From Flavobacteriales bacterium (lineage in GTDB: Bacteria; Bacteroidota; Bacteroidia; Flavobacteriales_F; PHOS-HE28): a stretch of DNA of 12,006 nucleotides. This document shows, in pieces, positions 1-6,024 of this stretch; position 1 is the stretch's first letter, and each line of letters starts with the position of its first letter. The notes beneath the pieces are model-generated. The model was given only the letters and a program-made list of their open reading frames with translations. It made no database searches and had not been told where the DNA came from. A program made the position numbers and the translations under genes. The stretch is from NCBI GenBank assembly GCA_020437875.1, contig JAGQVR010000069.1, forward strand, positions 1-12,006, in the 5' to 3' direction.

Positions 1-935
1 ATCAGGAACAGCGTGAAGTTGTAGAAGAAGCCCTGGCTGTTGGCGATGCTCACCAGCCAGTTCGGGGGGGCCTCGAAGGCCTGTGCCAGATACATCGGTA
101 TCAGCACGATGGCTTGTGCGAAGATGATCGGCATCACACCGGCCGCGTTCACCTTCAATGGGATGTAGTTGCGCACGCCGCCATACTGCTTGTTGCCCTG
201 CACCCGCTTGGCGAACTGCACCGGTATCCTGCGCGTACCCTGTACCAGCAGGATGCAACCAGCGATGATGAGCAGCCAGATCACGACCTCCACCAACAAC
301 AGCACGAGGCCACCGCCTCCTGGGCCCATCCGGCCCACCACTTCCTGTGCGAAGCTCTGCGGGAACTGCGCAAGGATGCCGATCATGATGATCAATGAGA
401 TGCCATTGCCAAGACCGCGCTCGGTGATGCGTTCACCTAGCCACATGACGAAGAGGGTGCTGCAGGTGAGGATCACGATGCTCGTGAACAACCAGAACTG
501 GCTGTCCGGTCGCGCCGCCTCATCGATCGTGGCGTAGATGTAGCTCGGCGCCTGGAACACGCAGATCAGGATGGTGAGGTAGCGGGTCCACTGGTTGATC
601 TTGCGGCGACCGCTCTCCTCGCGTTGCATCTTCTGAACCGTGGGTACGGCGATGCCGGCCAGCTGCATGATGATGGACGCCGAGATGTACGGCATGATGC
701 CCAGGGCGAAGATGCTCGCACGGGTGAAAGCGCCACCGGTGAAGATCGATAGGATCTCCACGATACCGCCACCGCCACCAGCTCCCACCGCCGCAAGACG
801 TGAACTGTCAACACCCGGCAGCACGATGAAGCTGCCGATGCGGTACACCAGCAGCAGACCCAGGGTGATGAGGATCCGCTGGCGCAGCTCGTCGATGCGC
901 CAGATGTTCTTGATCGTCTCGATCAGGTTCTTCAT
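1..935 (-). CDS. secY: Protein translocase subunit SecY, N-terminal 311 codons (3' end outside window)
   Basis: SecY forms the pore of the SecYEG channel in the inner membrane, passing unfolded proteins from SecA or the ribosome across or into the membrane. My own translation from ATG at 935 runs open to the window edge. It starts MKNLIETIKNIWRIDELRQR and has hydrophobic segments at about 20-40, 72-93, 118-136, 148-167, 179-194, 209-232 and 262-288. The plug region lies at about 55-70, preceded by a run of five glycines (53-57). Family signatures are PYISASIIMQL (82-92), SGRRKINQWTRYLT (108-121), GLGNGISLI (174-182) and the basic cytosolic loop RRIPVQFAKR (235-244), where ribosome or SecA contacts fall in homologues. 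E. coli SecY has 443 residues, so about 70% is visible. The start overlaps the rplO stop by 4 bases (ATGA), suggesting coupled translation. Confidence 0.97.
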   Translation of the reverse strand, partial: MKNLIETIKNIWRIDELRQRILITLGLLLVYRIGSFIVLPGVDSSRLAAVGAGGGGGIVEILSIFTGGAFTRASIFALGIMPYISASIIMQLAGIAVPTVQKMQREESGRRKINQWTRYLTILICVFQAPSYIYATIDEAARPDSQFWLFTSIVILTCSTLFVMWLGERITERGLGNGISLIIMIGILAQFPQSFAQEVVGRMGPGGGGLVLLLVEVVIWLLIIAGCILLVQGTRRIPVQFAKRVQGNKQYGGVRNYIPLKVNAAGVMPIIFAQAIVLIPMYLAQAFEAPPNWLVSIANSQGFFYNFTLFL

Positions 936-1399
936 GCCTTCTCTGCTACGGTCACGATTGTCTCGGTCTTGCCTCCCTTGGCCTCGATGGCGGCCTTCGC
1001 GGTGGCGCTGAACGCGTGCGCAGTGATGTTCAACGCGCTCTTCAGCTCACCACGGCCCAGCACCTTCAGCTTGTCCTTCTTGGCGATCAAGCCGTTGGCG
1101 TAGAGCACCTCGGGGTCGATGGTGGTGAGCTTCTTCGCGTCGGCCAGGGTCTGGATCGCGTCCAGGTTGATGCCCTTGTACTCAACGCGCGTGGGGTTGG
1201 TGAAGCCGAACTTCGGCAGGCGACGGGTCAATGTCGTCTGGCCACCCTCAAAACCACGCTTGTGGTTGTAGCCGGCCTGTGCCTTCTGGCCTTTGTGGCC
1301 TTTCGTGGAGGTGCCACCACGACCGCTGCCCTGGCCGCGACCGATGCGTTTCTCCTTCTTCGTGGCCCCTTCAGCGGGCTTCAGTTTGCTCAAGTCCAT
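932..1399 (-). CDS. rplO: 50S ribosomal protein L15
   Basis: L15 is a late-assembling large-subunit protein that binds 23S rRNA. The 155-residue product (144 in E. coli) has the typical bipartite form. Its extended, very basic Gly-rich N-terminal arm (about residues 18-65) contains RIGRGQGSGRGGTSTKGHKG and GFEGGQTTLTRRLPKFGF. The globular C-terminal domain carries ...LKVLGRGELKSALNITAHAFS..., matching the family's conserved end region. The ATG start at 1399 gives the usual N-terminus MDLSKLKP. The spacer to rpmD is 21 bases and holds no Shine-Dalgarno sequence. The TGA stop overlaps the secY ATG (bases 932-935), the same L15-SecY order found in most bacterial spc operons. Confidence 0.98.
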   Translation of the reverse strand: MDLSKLKPAEGATKKEKRIGRGQGSGRGGTSTKGHKGQKAQAGYNHKRGFEGGQTTLTRRLPKFGFTNPTRVEYKGINLDAIQTLADAKKLTTIDPEVLYANGLIAKKDKLKVLGRGELKSALNITAHAFSATAKAAIEAKGGKTETIVTVAEKA

Positions 1400-1420
1400 G
1401 GTCTTGCTCTTCTAAAAGGT

Positions 1421-1600
1421 TCAGGCCTCCTTCACGCTCACCAGGTGGTGCACCTTCTCCACCATGCCGCGGATCTGCGGCGTGCCGTCCACCACGACGA
1501 ATTTGCCGATGCGGCCGAGCCCGAGGGCCTTCAGGGTGTCCTTCTGACGCTTGGGGCACTTGATCTGGCTGTGCACCTGGGTGATGGTCAACTTGCTCAT
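1421..1600 (-). CDS. rpmD: 50S ribosomal protein L30
   Basis: This is a short gene of 59 codons plus TGA, found by translating the gap between L15 and S5. The product begins MSKLTITQVHSQIKCPKRQK and continues through LGLGRIGKFVVVDGTPQIRG to ...HHLVSVKEA. This matches the L30 pattern of a first beta strand, a basic helix, the LGL-RIG turn and the D-TP-IRGM segment. E. coli L30 is also 59 residues. L30 is a non-essential-type large-subunit protein that binds 23S rRNA. The position between rpsE and rplO is the standard one. The start at 1600 is preceded by GAAAGACG and, just upstream, by a perfect 7-bp GC hairpin. A longer reading in another frame at 1371-1559 is a shadow. Confidence 0.97.
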   Translation of the reverse strand: MSKLTITQVHSQIKCPKRQKDTLKALGLGRIGKFVVVDGTPQIRGMVEKVHHLVSVKEA

Positions 1601-1632
1601 CGTCTTTCCCGCCGGATCACCGGCGGATCGTT
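1601..1632 (-). other. Intergenic hairpin between rpsE and rpmD
   Basis: In the transcript direction this 32-base spacer contains CCGCCGGTGATCCGGCGG: a perfect 7-bp all-GC stem (1626-1620 with 1615-1609) and a TGAT loop. It ends 8 bases before the rpmD ATG. No T-run follows on the transcribed strand, so it does not look like a terminator of this operon. It could protect an mRNA end, pause the ribosome or tune rpmD initiation. Its function is unknown. Confidence 0.6.
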
Positions 1633-2154
1633 TTATCCGTTGAATACGCGTTCCAGTTTGATGCCGCGCTGGCGGGACACCGCGTTCGCATCGCGCATGC
1701 TCACCAGGGCCTCGATCGTGGCCTTCACCACGTTGTGCGGGTTGCTGCTTCCCTTGCTCTTGGCCAGAACGTCGGTCACACCAACGCTCTCCAGCACGGC
1801 GCGCATGGCACCGCCGGCGATCACACCCGTACCGTGGGCAGCGGGCTTCAGGAACACCTGTGCACCAGCGAACTTGCCCTCCTGCGGGTGCGGGATCGTG
1901 CCTTTCAGCACGGGCACCTTCACCAGGTTCTTCTTGGCGTCGTCGATGCCCTTGGCGATGGCCTCCTGCACTTCCTTCGCCTTGCCCAGGCCATGGCCCA
2001 CCACACCGTTCTCGTTACCCACCACCACGATGGCGGCGAAGGTGAACGTGCGACCACCCTTGGTCACCTTGGTCACGCGGTTCAGTGCCACGAGCTTGTC
2101 CTTCAGCTCGAGATCGCTGCTCTTGACCTTCTTCGTATTCGTCGTTTCAGACAT
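1633..2154 (-). CDS. rpsE: 30S ribosomal protein S5
   Basis: S5 sits on the back of the small subunit near helix 34 and takes part in decoding accuracy and mRNA entry. The product has 173 residues (167 in E. coli). The N-terminal double-stranded-RNA-binding-like domain includes ALNRVTKVTKGGRTFTF, the loop where spectinomycin-resistance changes map in other bacteria, and VVVGNENGVVGHGLGKAKEV. The C-terminal domain has PHPQEGKFAGAQVFLKPA, GTGVIAGGAMRAVLE and a late GSSNPHNVVKATIEAL motif. All are canonical, so nothing visible suggests resistance. The ATG at 2154 follows CACACCGAACAC with no Shine-Dalgarno. It lies 13 bases after rplR and 32 bases before rpmD. Confidence 0.98.
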   Translation of the reverse strand: MSETTNTKKVKSSDLELKDKLVALNRVTKVTKGGRTFTFAAIVVVGNENGVVGHGLGKAKEVQEAIAKGIDDAKKNLVKVPVLKGTIPHPQEGKFAGAQVFLKPAAHGTGVIAGGAMRAVLESVGVTDVLAKSKGSSNPHNVVKATIEALVSMRDANAVSRQRGIKLERVFNG

Positions 2155-2167
2155 GTGTTCGGTGTGA

Positions 2168-2521
2168 TCAGAAATTGAGGCCTGCTTCGCGGGCTGCTTC
2201 GGCCAGGGCTTTCACCCGGCCATGGTAGAGGTATCCATTGCGATCGAAGACGACCTGCTCGATGCCAGCGGCCTTGGCCTTCTCGGCGATGGCCGTACCG
2301 ACGAGCTTCGCCTGCTCGATCTTGGGCACACCCGTGCCCTTCTTGTCCTTCAAGCTCGAGGTGCTCACCAGGGTGCGGCCGGCCTCGTCGTCGATGATCT
2401 GGGCGTAGATGCCCGTGTTGCTGCGGAAGACCGACAGACGCGGACGTGCGGTGGTGCCCTGCACCTTCTTGCGCACGCGGGTCTTGATCTTCAGGCGGCG
2501 GTTGATGCGGTCGAATGCCAT
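2168..2521 (-). CDS. rplR: 50S ribosomal protein L18
   Basis: L18 binds 5S rRNA and, with L5, forms the central protuberance of the large subunit. The 117-residue product equals the E. coli length. It has a basic N-terminus (INRRLKIKTRVRKKVQGT), the core signature ARPRLSVFRSNTGIYAQIIDD, and the C-terminal segments GTAIAEKAKAAGIEQVVFDR and YLYHGRVKALAEAAREAGL. This is the standard 5S-rRNA-binding fold. The start at 2521 gives MAFDRINRR and follows the rplF stop by 8 bases. The start context GAACGACCATGGC is identical to that of rpsN in this same operon. A longer reading beginning at 2588 in another frame is a shadow. Confidence 0.98.
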   Translation of the reverse strand: MAFDRINRRLKIKTRVRKKVQGTTARPRLSVFRSNTGIYAQIIDDEAGRTLVSTSSLKDKKGTGVPKIEQAKLVGTAIAEKAKAAGIEQVVFDRNGYLYHGRVKALAEAAREAGLNF

Positions 2522-2529
2522 GGTCGTTC

Positions 2530-3084
2530 TTATTTACCAGCTGCTTTACCGGCCTTGCGACGCACGACTTCGCCCACGAAACGCACACCCTTGCCTTTGT
2601 AGGGCTCAGGCTTGCGCAGGCTGCGCAGCTTGGCGGCCACCTGGCCGATGAGTTGTTTGTCCGCGCTCTCGAGGCGGATGATCGGGTTCTTACCCTTCTC
2701 CTGGGCCGCGCTCACCTTGATCTCCGGGGGGAGGTTCAGGGTGACGGTGTGGGAGAAGCCCAGGGCCAGCTGCAATTGCTGCCCCTTGGTGGTGGCGCGG
2801 TAACCCACACCCACCAGCTCCTGCTCGATCACGAAGCCTTCCGATGCACCCTTCACCATGTTGGCGATGAGCGCGCGGTAAAGGCCGTGCTTCGCGCGGT
2901 GCGGCTTGGCATCGCTGGGACGCGAGACGGTGATCTCCGTACCCTCCTGCTTCAGCGTGAGGTCCGGATCCACGGCCTGCTCCAACGTGCCCTTCGGACC
3001 CTTCACGGTCACCAGGTTCTTGTCGCTGATGGTCACCTGCACCCCTTTGGGTACTTCGATCGGTGCTTTTCCAATGCGTGACAT
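2530..3084 (-). CDS. rplF: 50S ribosomal protein L6
   Basis: L6 binds 23S rRNA at the base of the L7/L12 stalk close to the sarcin-ricin loop and the EF-G site. The 184-residue product (177 in E. coli) starts MSRIGKAPIEVPKGVQVTI, the classic L6 N-terminus. Two tandem homologous beta-alpha domains follow. The second ends with the family signature around residues 155-170, KPEPYKGKGVRFVGE. A lysine/alanine-rich tail closes the protein. The start lies 13 bases after rpsH and the TAA stop 8 bases before rplR. The upstream bases CCCGAAGAACC show no Shine-Dalgarno motif. Confidence 0.98.
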   Translation of the reverse strand: MSRIGKAPIEVPKGVQVTISDKNLVTVKGPKGTLEQAVDPDLTLKQEGTEITVSRPSDAKPHRAKHGLYRALIANMVKGASEGFVIEQELVGVGYRATTKGQQLQLALGFSHTVTLNLPPEIKVSAAQEKGKNPIIRLESADKQLIGQVAAKLRSLRKPEPYKGKGVRFVGEVVRRKAGKAAGK

Positions 3085-3097
3085 GGTTCTTCGGGTC

Positions 3098-3496
3098 TTA
3101 GCTCACGTAGCACAATACTTCACCGCCCACGTTCAGCGTGCGTGCCTCCTTGTCGGTGACAACGCCCTTGCTGGTGGAGATGATGGCCACGCCAAGGCCG
3201 TTCAGCACGCGGGGAAGATCCCCCACGTGGGCGTATTTGCGCAGGCCCGGGGTGCTCACGCGTGTGAGTTCCTTGATGGCGCTCTGGCGCGTTCCCGCGT
3301 TGTACTTCAACGCGATCTTGATCAGGCCCTGCTTGCCGTCGTCCTCGATCTTCCAGGACAGGATGTAGCCCTTGTCGTACAGGATGCGCGTGATGTCCTT
3401 CTTCAGGTTGCTCGCGGGCACCTCCACGACCTTCTTGCGCGCCTGGATGGCGTTGCGCAGGCGGGTCAGGTAATCGGCGATGGGATCGGTCGTCAT
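3098..3496 (-). CDS. rpsH: 30S ribosomal protein S8
   Basis: S8 is a primary binder of the 16S rRNA central domain and, in E. coli, the autogenous repressor of the spc operon. The product has 132 residues (130 in E. coli). The N-terminal half begins MTTDPIADYLTRLRNAIQAR. The rRNA-binding C-terminal half shows RVSTPGLRKYAH and ISTSKGVVTDKEAR, then GGEVLCYVS, the conserved family end. The ATG is preceded by the longest spacer in the window (49 bases), which carries a small hairpin and the A-rich leader AACAAAAGAAAAGAC. The leader suits the A-rich, non-Shine-Dalgarno initiation common in Bacteroidota. Whether S8 binds its own mRNA here cannot be judged from sequence alone. Confidence 0.98.
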   Translation of the reverse strand: MTTDPIADYLTRLRNAIQARKKVVEVPASNLKKDITRILYDKGYILSWKIEDDGKQGLIKIALKYNAGTRQSAIKELTRVSTPGLRKYAHVGDLPRVLNGLGVAIISTSKGVVTDKEARTLNVGGEVLCYVS

Positions 3497-3545
3497 GTCT
3501 TTTCTTTTGTTGGTGCGTCCACGATGGACGTCCTTAACGTTCTTA
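3497..3545 (-). other. rpsN-rpsH spacer with hairpin and A-rich leader
   Basis: This 49-base spacer is the longest in the window. In the transcript direction it contains CGTCCATCGTGGACG: a perfect 6-bp stem (3530-3525 with 3521-3516) and a TCG loop. An A-rich stretch, AACAAAAGAAAAGAC, then leads directly into the rpsH ATG. The first three bases form a second in-frame TAA after the rpsN stop. The hairpin could be an mRNA control element for rpsH or simply a spacer structure. No promoter motif is visible. Confidence 0.5.
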
Positions 3546-3815
3546 TTACCAGCTGCCTTTGGTCACACCGGGGATCTTGCCTTCCAGCGCCATCTGACGG
3601 AACATGTTCCGGCTGATGCCGAACAGGCGCATGTACCCACGCGGACGTCCGGTGAGCTGGCAGCGGTTGTGCATGCGCACCTTGCTGCCGTTCACGGGAA
3701 GCTGCTGCAGCTTCTCCCACTCGCCCGCCTTCTTCAGTGCGGCACGCTTCGCAGCGTACTTCTCCACCATCTTGGCGCGCTTGCGCTCACGCGCTTTCAT
3801 CGATTCCTTGGCCAT
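3546..3815 (-). CDS. rpsN: 30S ribosomal protein S14, zinc-free form
   Basis: S14 is a late-assembling protein of the small-subunit head. This 89-residue form begins MAKESMKARERKRAKMVEKY and ends with the signature HNRCQLTGRPRGYMRLFGISR...IPGVTKGSW. It has a single cysteine and no pair of CxxC motifs. It is therefore the longer, zinc-independent type (E. coli 101 residues), not the roughly 61-residue zinc-ribbon type. The coding region ends with two adjacent TAA codons (3548-3543). The start context GAACGACCATGGC is shared exactly with rplR. It lies 15 bases after rplE, the usual order. Confidence 0.98.
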   Translation of the reverse strand: MAKESMKARERKRAKMVEKYAAKRAALKKAGEWEKLQQLPVNGSKVRMHNRCQLTGRPRGYMRLFGISRNMFRQMALEGKIPGVTKGSW

Positions 3816-3830
3816 GGTCGTTCGGTCGGG

Positions 3831-4391
3831 TTATTTCTTGTCCTTGTCTGCGAATGGGAATCCGAAGGCGTTCAGCAGGGCTTTCGCCTCCTCATCGGTC
3901 TGGGCCGAGGTCACGAACGTGATGTCCATGCCCTGGATCTTCGTCACCTTGTCGATGTCGATCTCCGGGAAGATGATCTGCTCCTTCACACCGAAGGTGA
4001 AGTTGCCGTTGCCATCGAATCCCTTCGGCGACACACCGCGGAAGTCACGCGTACGGGGCAGGCTCACCGAGATCAGCCGGTCGAGGAACTCGTACATGCG
4101 GTCGCCACGAAGGGTCACCCGCGCGCCGATGGGCATGCCCTTCCGCAGTTTGAAGTTGCTCACATCCTTGCGCGACACGGTCTGCACGGCCTTCTGGCCC
4201 GCGATCGCCGACATCTCCACCACCGCGTTCTCCACGATCTTCTTGTCGCCCACGGCGCTGCCCAGGCCCTGGTTCAGGTTGATCTTGGTGATCTTGGGCA
4301 CCTGCATGGCACTGGTGTATCCGAACTCCTTCTTCAGGGACGGCGCCACCTCGTTCTTGTATTTGGCACGAAGCCGGGGTACGTAGCTCAT
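3831..4391 (-). CDS. rplE: 50S ribosomal protein L5
   Basis: L5 binds 5S rRNA and the P-site tRNA elbow in the central protuberance and contacts S13 across the subunit bridge. The 186-residue product (179 in E. coli) shows the family order. It starts YVPRLRAKYKNEVAPSLKKE, then the first signature VPKITKINLNQGLGSAVGDK at about residues 31-50. KAVQTVSRKDVSNFKLRKGM and PIGARVTLRGDRMYEFLDRL follow, then RDFRGVSPKGFDGNGNFTFG and EIDIDKVTKIQGMDITFVTS. The start at 4391 lies 6 bases after the rplX stop. In E. coli the S8 repressor site lies at the rplX-rplE boundary; here that boundary is too short to hold such a site outside coding sequence. Confidence 0.98.
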   Translation of the reverse strand: MSYVPRLRAKYKNEVAPSLKKEFGYTSAMQVPKITKINLNQGLGSAVGDKKIVENAVVEMSAIAGQKAVQTVSRKDVSNFKLRKGMPIGARVTLRGDRMYEFLDRLISVSLPRTRDFRGVSPKGFDGNGNFTFGVKEQIIFPEIDIDKVTKIQGMDITFVTSAQTDEEAKALLNAFGFPFADKDKK

Positions 4392-4397
4392 GACTTC

Positions 4398-4721
4398 TTA
4401 CTTGGCTGCCTTTTTCTTGGTCTTCACGTAGCGCTCCAGCTTCCCCTCCTTGTCGGCCTTGCGACCTACGCGGCCCGGCTCACCGGTCTTCGCGTCGATC
4501 AGCATCAGGTTGCTGATGTGGATCGGGCCCTCCTTGTCCACGATACCACCCTGTGGGTTGGCCGTGGTGGGCTTGCTGTGCTTCTTGTTGATGTTGAGGC
4601 CCTCGACGATGGCGCGCATGTTCACGCGGTCCACTTCGAGTACGCGACCCTGCTTGGTGCGCTCCTCACCGGCGAGCACTTTCACCATGTCGCCCTTCTT
4701 GATGTGTGTCTTCTTCTGCAT
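4398..4721 (-). CDS. rplX: 50S ribosomal protein L24
   Basis: L24 is an assembly-initiating protein that binds the 5' domain of 23S rRNA near the exit of the peptide tunnel. The 107-residue product (104 in E. coli) has a KOW motif near the N-terminus, HIKKGDMVKVLAGEERTKQG followed by RVLEVD. It then carries VEGLNINKKHSKPT and GGIVDKEGPIHISNLMLID, both typical of bacterial L24. A basic tail rich in K (ending KTKKKAAK) follows. The ATG is separated from the rplN stop by only 3 bases (TGAGCCATG), so translation is probably coupled. No Shine-Dalgarno is present. Confidence 0.98.
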   Translation of the reverse strand: MQKKTHIKKGDMVKVLAGEERTKQGRVLEVDRVNMRAIVEGLNINKKHSKPTTANPQGGIVDKEGPIHISNLMLIDAKTGEPGRVGRKADKEGKLERYVKTKKKAAK

Positions 4722-4724
4722 GGC

Positions 4725-5093
4725 TCAGAGTACTTCGGGGGCCAGGGAGATGATCTTCATGAACTTCTTCTCGCGCAGCTCCTTGGCAACGGGTCCGAAG
4801 ATGCGGGTGCCCTTCATCTCGCCTGCGGCGTCGAGCAGCACCACAGCGTTGTCGTCGAAGCGGATGTAGCTGCCGTCCTTGCGACGGGTCTCCTTCTTCG
4901 TACGCACCACCACCGCCTTGTGCACGGTGCCCTTCTTGGCGCCGCCGTTCGGCAGGGCGTCCTTGATGCTCACCACGATGGTGTCACCGATGCGGGCGTA
5001 GCGGCGTGCGGTGCCACCCAGCACACGGATGCAGAGCACTTCCTTGGCGCCGCTGTTGTCGGCCACGTTCAGCCGGGATTCCTGTTGGATCAT
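4725..5093 (-). CDS. rplN: 50S ribosomal protein L14
   Basis: L14 binds 23S rRNA at the subunit interface, next to L19 and bridging to 16S helix 14. It is one of the most conserved ribosomal proteins. The 122-residue product (123 in E. coli) starts MIQQESRLNVADNSGAKEVL, the near-universal N-terminus. The hallmark segment GTARRYARIGDTIVVSIKDA, then GTVHKAVVVRTKKETRRKDG and FDDNAVVLLDAAGEMKGTRI, lead to GPVAKELREKKFMKIISLAP. The start at 5093 follows rpsQ by 12 bases. The spacer reads TACCCGATAGCG just before ATG, part of a GATAGC pattern seen before other starts here. Confidence 0.99.
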   Translation of the reverse strand: MIQQESRLNVADNSGAKEVLCIRVLGGTARRYARIGDTIVVSIKDALPNGGAKKGTVHKAVVVRTKKETRRKDGSYIRFDDNAVVLLDAAGEMKGTRIFGPVAKELREKKFMKIISLAPEVL

Positions 5094-5105
5094 CGCTATC
5101 GGGTA

Positions 5106-5381
5106 TTACTTGGCACGTTCCATGATCTCCACCAGGCGCCAGCGCTTCTGCTTGCTCATCGGGCGGATCTCCATGATGCGCACCGTGTCGCCGATGTGGG
5201 CATCGCCCTTCTCGTCGTGCGCCATGAACTTGCTCGTGCGTTTCACGAACTTGTGGTACTTGGGGTGCATCACCCGGCGTTCCACCGTCACCGTGATGCT
5301 CTTGTCCATCTTGTCGCTGGTGACGATGCCGATGCGCTCCTTGCGGAGGTTCCGCTCAACGGTTGTCGGGGTCGTGCTCAT
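5106..5381 (-). CDS. rpsQ: 30S ribosomal protein S17
   Basis: S17 is a primary 16S rRNA binding protein with an OB-fold that helps nucleate small-subunit assembly. The 91-residue product (84 in E. coli) has the core RKERIGIVTSDKMDKSITVT, then RRVMHPKYHKFVKRTSKFMA and HDEKGDAHIGDTVRIMEIRP with MSKQKRWRLVEI. These are the family's three conserved blocks. About eight extra N-terminal residues (MSTTPTTV) precede the core. The ATG overlaps the rpmC TGA by 4 bases (5378-5381, ATGA), so the two genes are probably translationally coupled, and this overlap fixes the start. Confidence 0.98.
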   Translation of the reverse strand: MSTTPTTVERNLRKERIGIVTSDKMDKSITVTVERRVMHPKYHKFVKRTSKFMAHDEKGDAHIGDTVRIMEIRPMSKQKRWRLVEIMERAK

Positions 5382-5587
5382 TTCGTTGTCTTGTTGGCGA
5401 GTTCGCGCTGGCGCAGCTCGGTGAGGATCCGGGCCACATCCTTGCGTTTGGTGCGCAGCTGCACCGGGCTCTCGATCGGGCTCACGGTGTGCGCGAAGCG
5501 CAGTTTGGTGAGCGAGGCACGCTCCTCCTGGAGCTTGTCCTTCAACTCCACGACCGTCAGGTCCTTCAGTTCGGTTCTCTTCTTCAT
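5378..5587 (-). CDS. rpmC: 50S ribosomal protein L29
   Basis: L29 lies at the peptide exit tunnel beside L23, where trigger factor and the signal-recognition particle dock. It is an all-helical hairpin. The 69-residue product (63 in E. coli) begins MKKRTELKDLTVVELKDKLQ. It carries EERASLTKLRFAHTVSPIES, then RTKRKDVARILTELRQREL, the conserved second helix of L29. The longer first helix and the HTVSPIESP linker resemble Bacteroidota versions as I remember them. It lies 9 bases after rplP and overlaps rpsQ by 4 bases. Confidence 0.98.
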   Translation of the reverse strand: MKKRTELKDLTVVELKDKLQEERASLTKLRFAHTVSPIESPVQLRTKRKDVARILTELRQRELANKTTK

Positions 5588-5596
5588 GACGCTCTC

Positions 5597-6019
5597 TTAT
5601 TGGCCGTCGTAATCCTCACGTACCACGAACTTGGTCGGGATCGGCAGCTTCTGTGCCGCCAGGCGCAGGGCCTCCTTCGCGATGGCGGTGGGTACACCGT
5701 CCACTTCGAAGATGATGCGGCCGGCATGGCACACGGCCACCCAATGGTCCAGGGAACCCTTGCCCTTACCCATACGCACCTCGGCGGGCTTGCTGGTCAC
5801 GGGCTTGTCCGGGAACACCTTGATCCACACCTGGCCTTCACGCTTCATGTAGCGGGTGAGTGCCACACGGGCCGACTCGATCTGGCGGCTGGTGAGCCAT
5901 ACGCTCTCCATGGCCTTCAGGCCGAAGGATCCCAGGGCTACGCGGTGTCCGCGCTGGGCCACGCCCTTCATGCGGCCCTTGTGCATATTGCGGCGCTTGC
6001 TGCGCTTCGGTTGCAACAT
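5597..6019 (-). CDS. rplP: 50S ribosomal protein L16
   Basis: L16 contacts A-site tRNA and 5S rRNA near the peptidyl transferase centre and is needed for late assembly of the large subunit. The product is 140 residues (136 in E. coli). It begins MLQPKRSKRRNMHKGRMKG and carries GSFGLKAMESVWLTSRQIES. The block PDKPVTSKPAEVRMGKGKG follows, then AKEALRLAAQKLPIPTKFVV. Arg82 in VRMGKGKG aligns with the Arg81 hydroxylated by YcfD in E. coli and is retained. The start is 5 bases after the rpsC stop (TAAGAGCCATG). Confidence 0.98.
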   Translation of the reverse strand: MLQPKRSKRRNMHKGRMKGVAQRGHRVALGSFGLKAMESVWLTSRQIESARVALTRYMKREGQVWIKVFPDKPVTSKPAEVRMGKGKGSLDHWVAVCHAGRIIFEVDGVPTAIAKEALRLAAQKLPIPTKFVVREDYDGQ

Positions 6020-6024
6020 GGCTC

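Noticed and set aside
1371..1559. A 62-codon minus-strand frame in the rpmD region
   Set aside because: It is out of register with the real L30 frame (1421-1600), which matches the family over its full length.
1609..1635. The rpsE-rpmD hairpin as an intrinsic terminator of the operon
   Set aside because: In the direction of transcription the stem is followed by GAAAGACGATG, with no T-run, and the operon continues.
1016..2167. A 383-codon plus-strand open frame opposite L15, L30 and S5
   Set aside because: It is fully covered by well-supported ribosomal-protein genes on the other strand, and its composition is typical of a shadow frame.
3480..5612. A 710-codon open frame on the plus strand
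   Set aside because: It lies antisense to S14, L5, L24, L14 and S17, whose coding frames all share the same register (their coordinates are equal modulo 3), so a single complementary frame stays open across them in GC-rich DNA. Its product is His/Leu/Val-rich with no recognisable domain.
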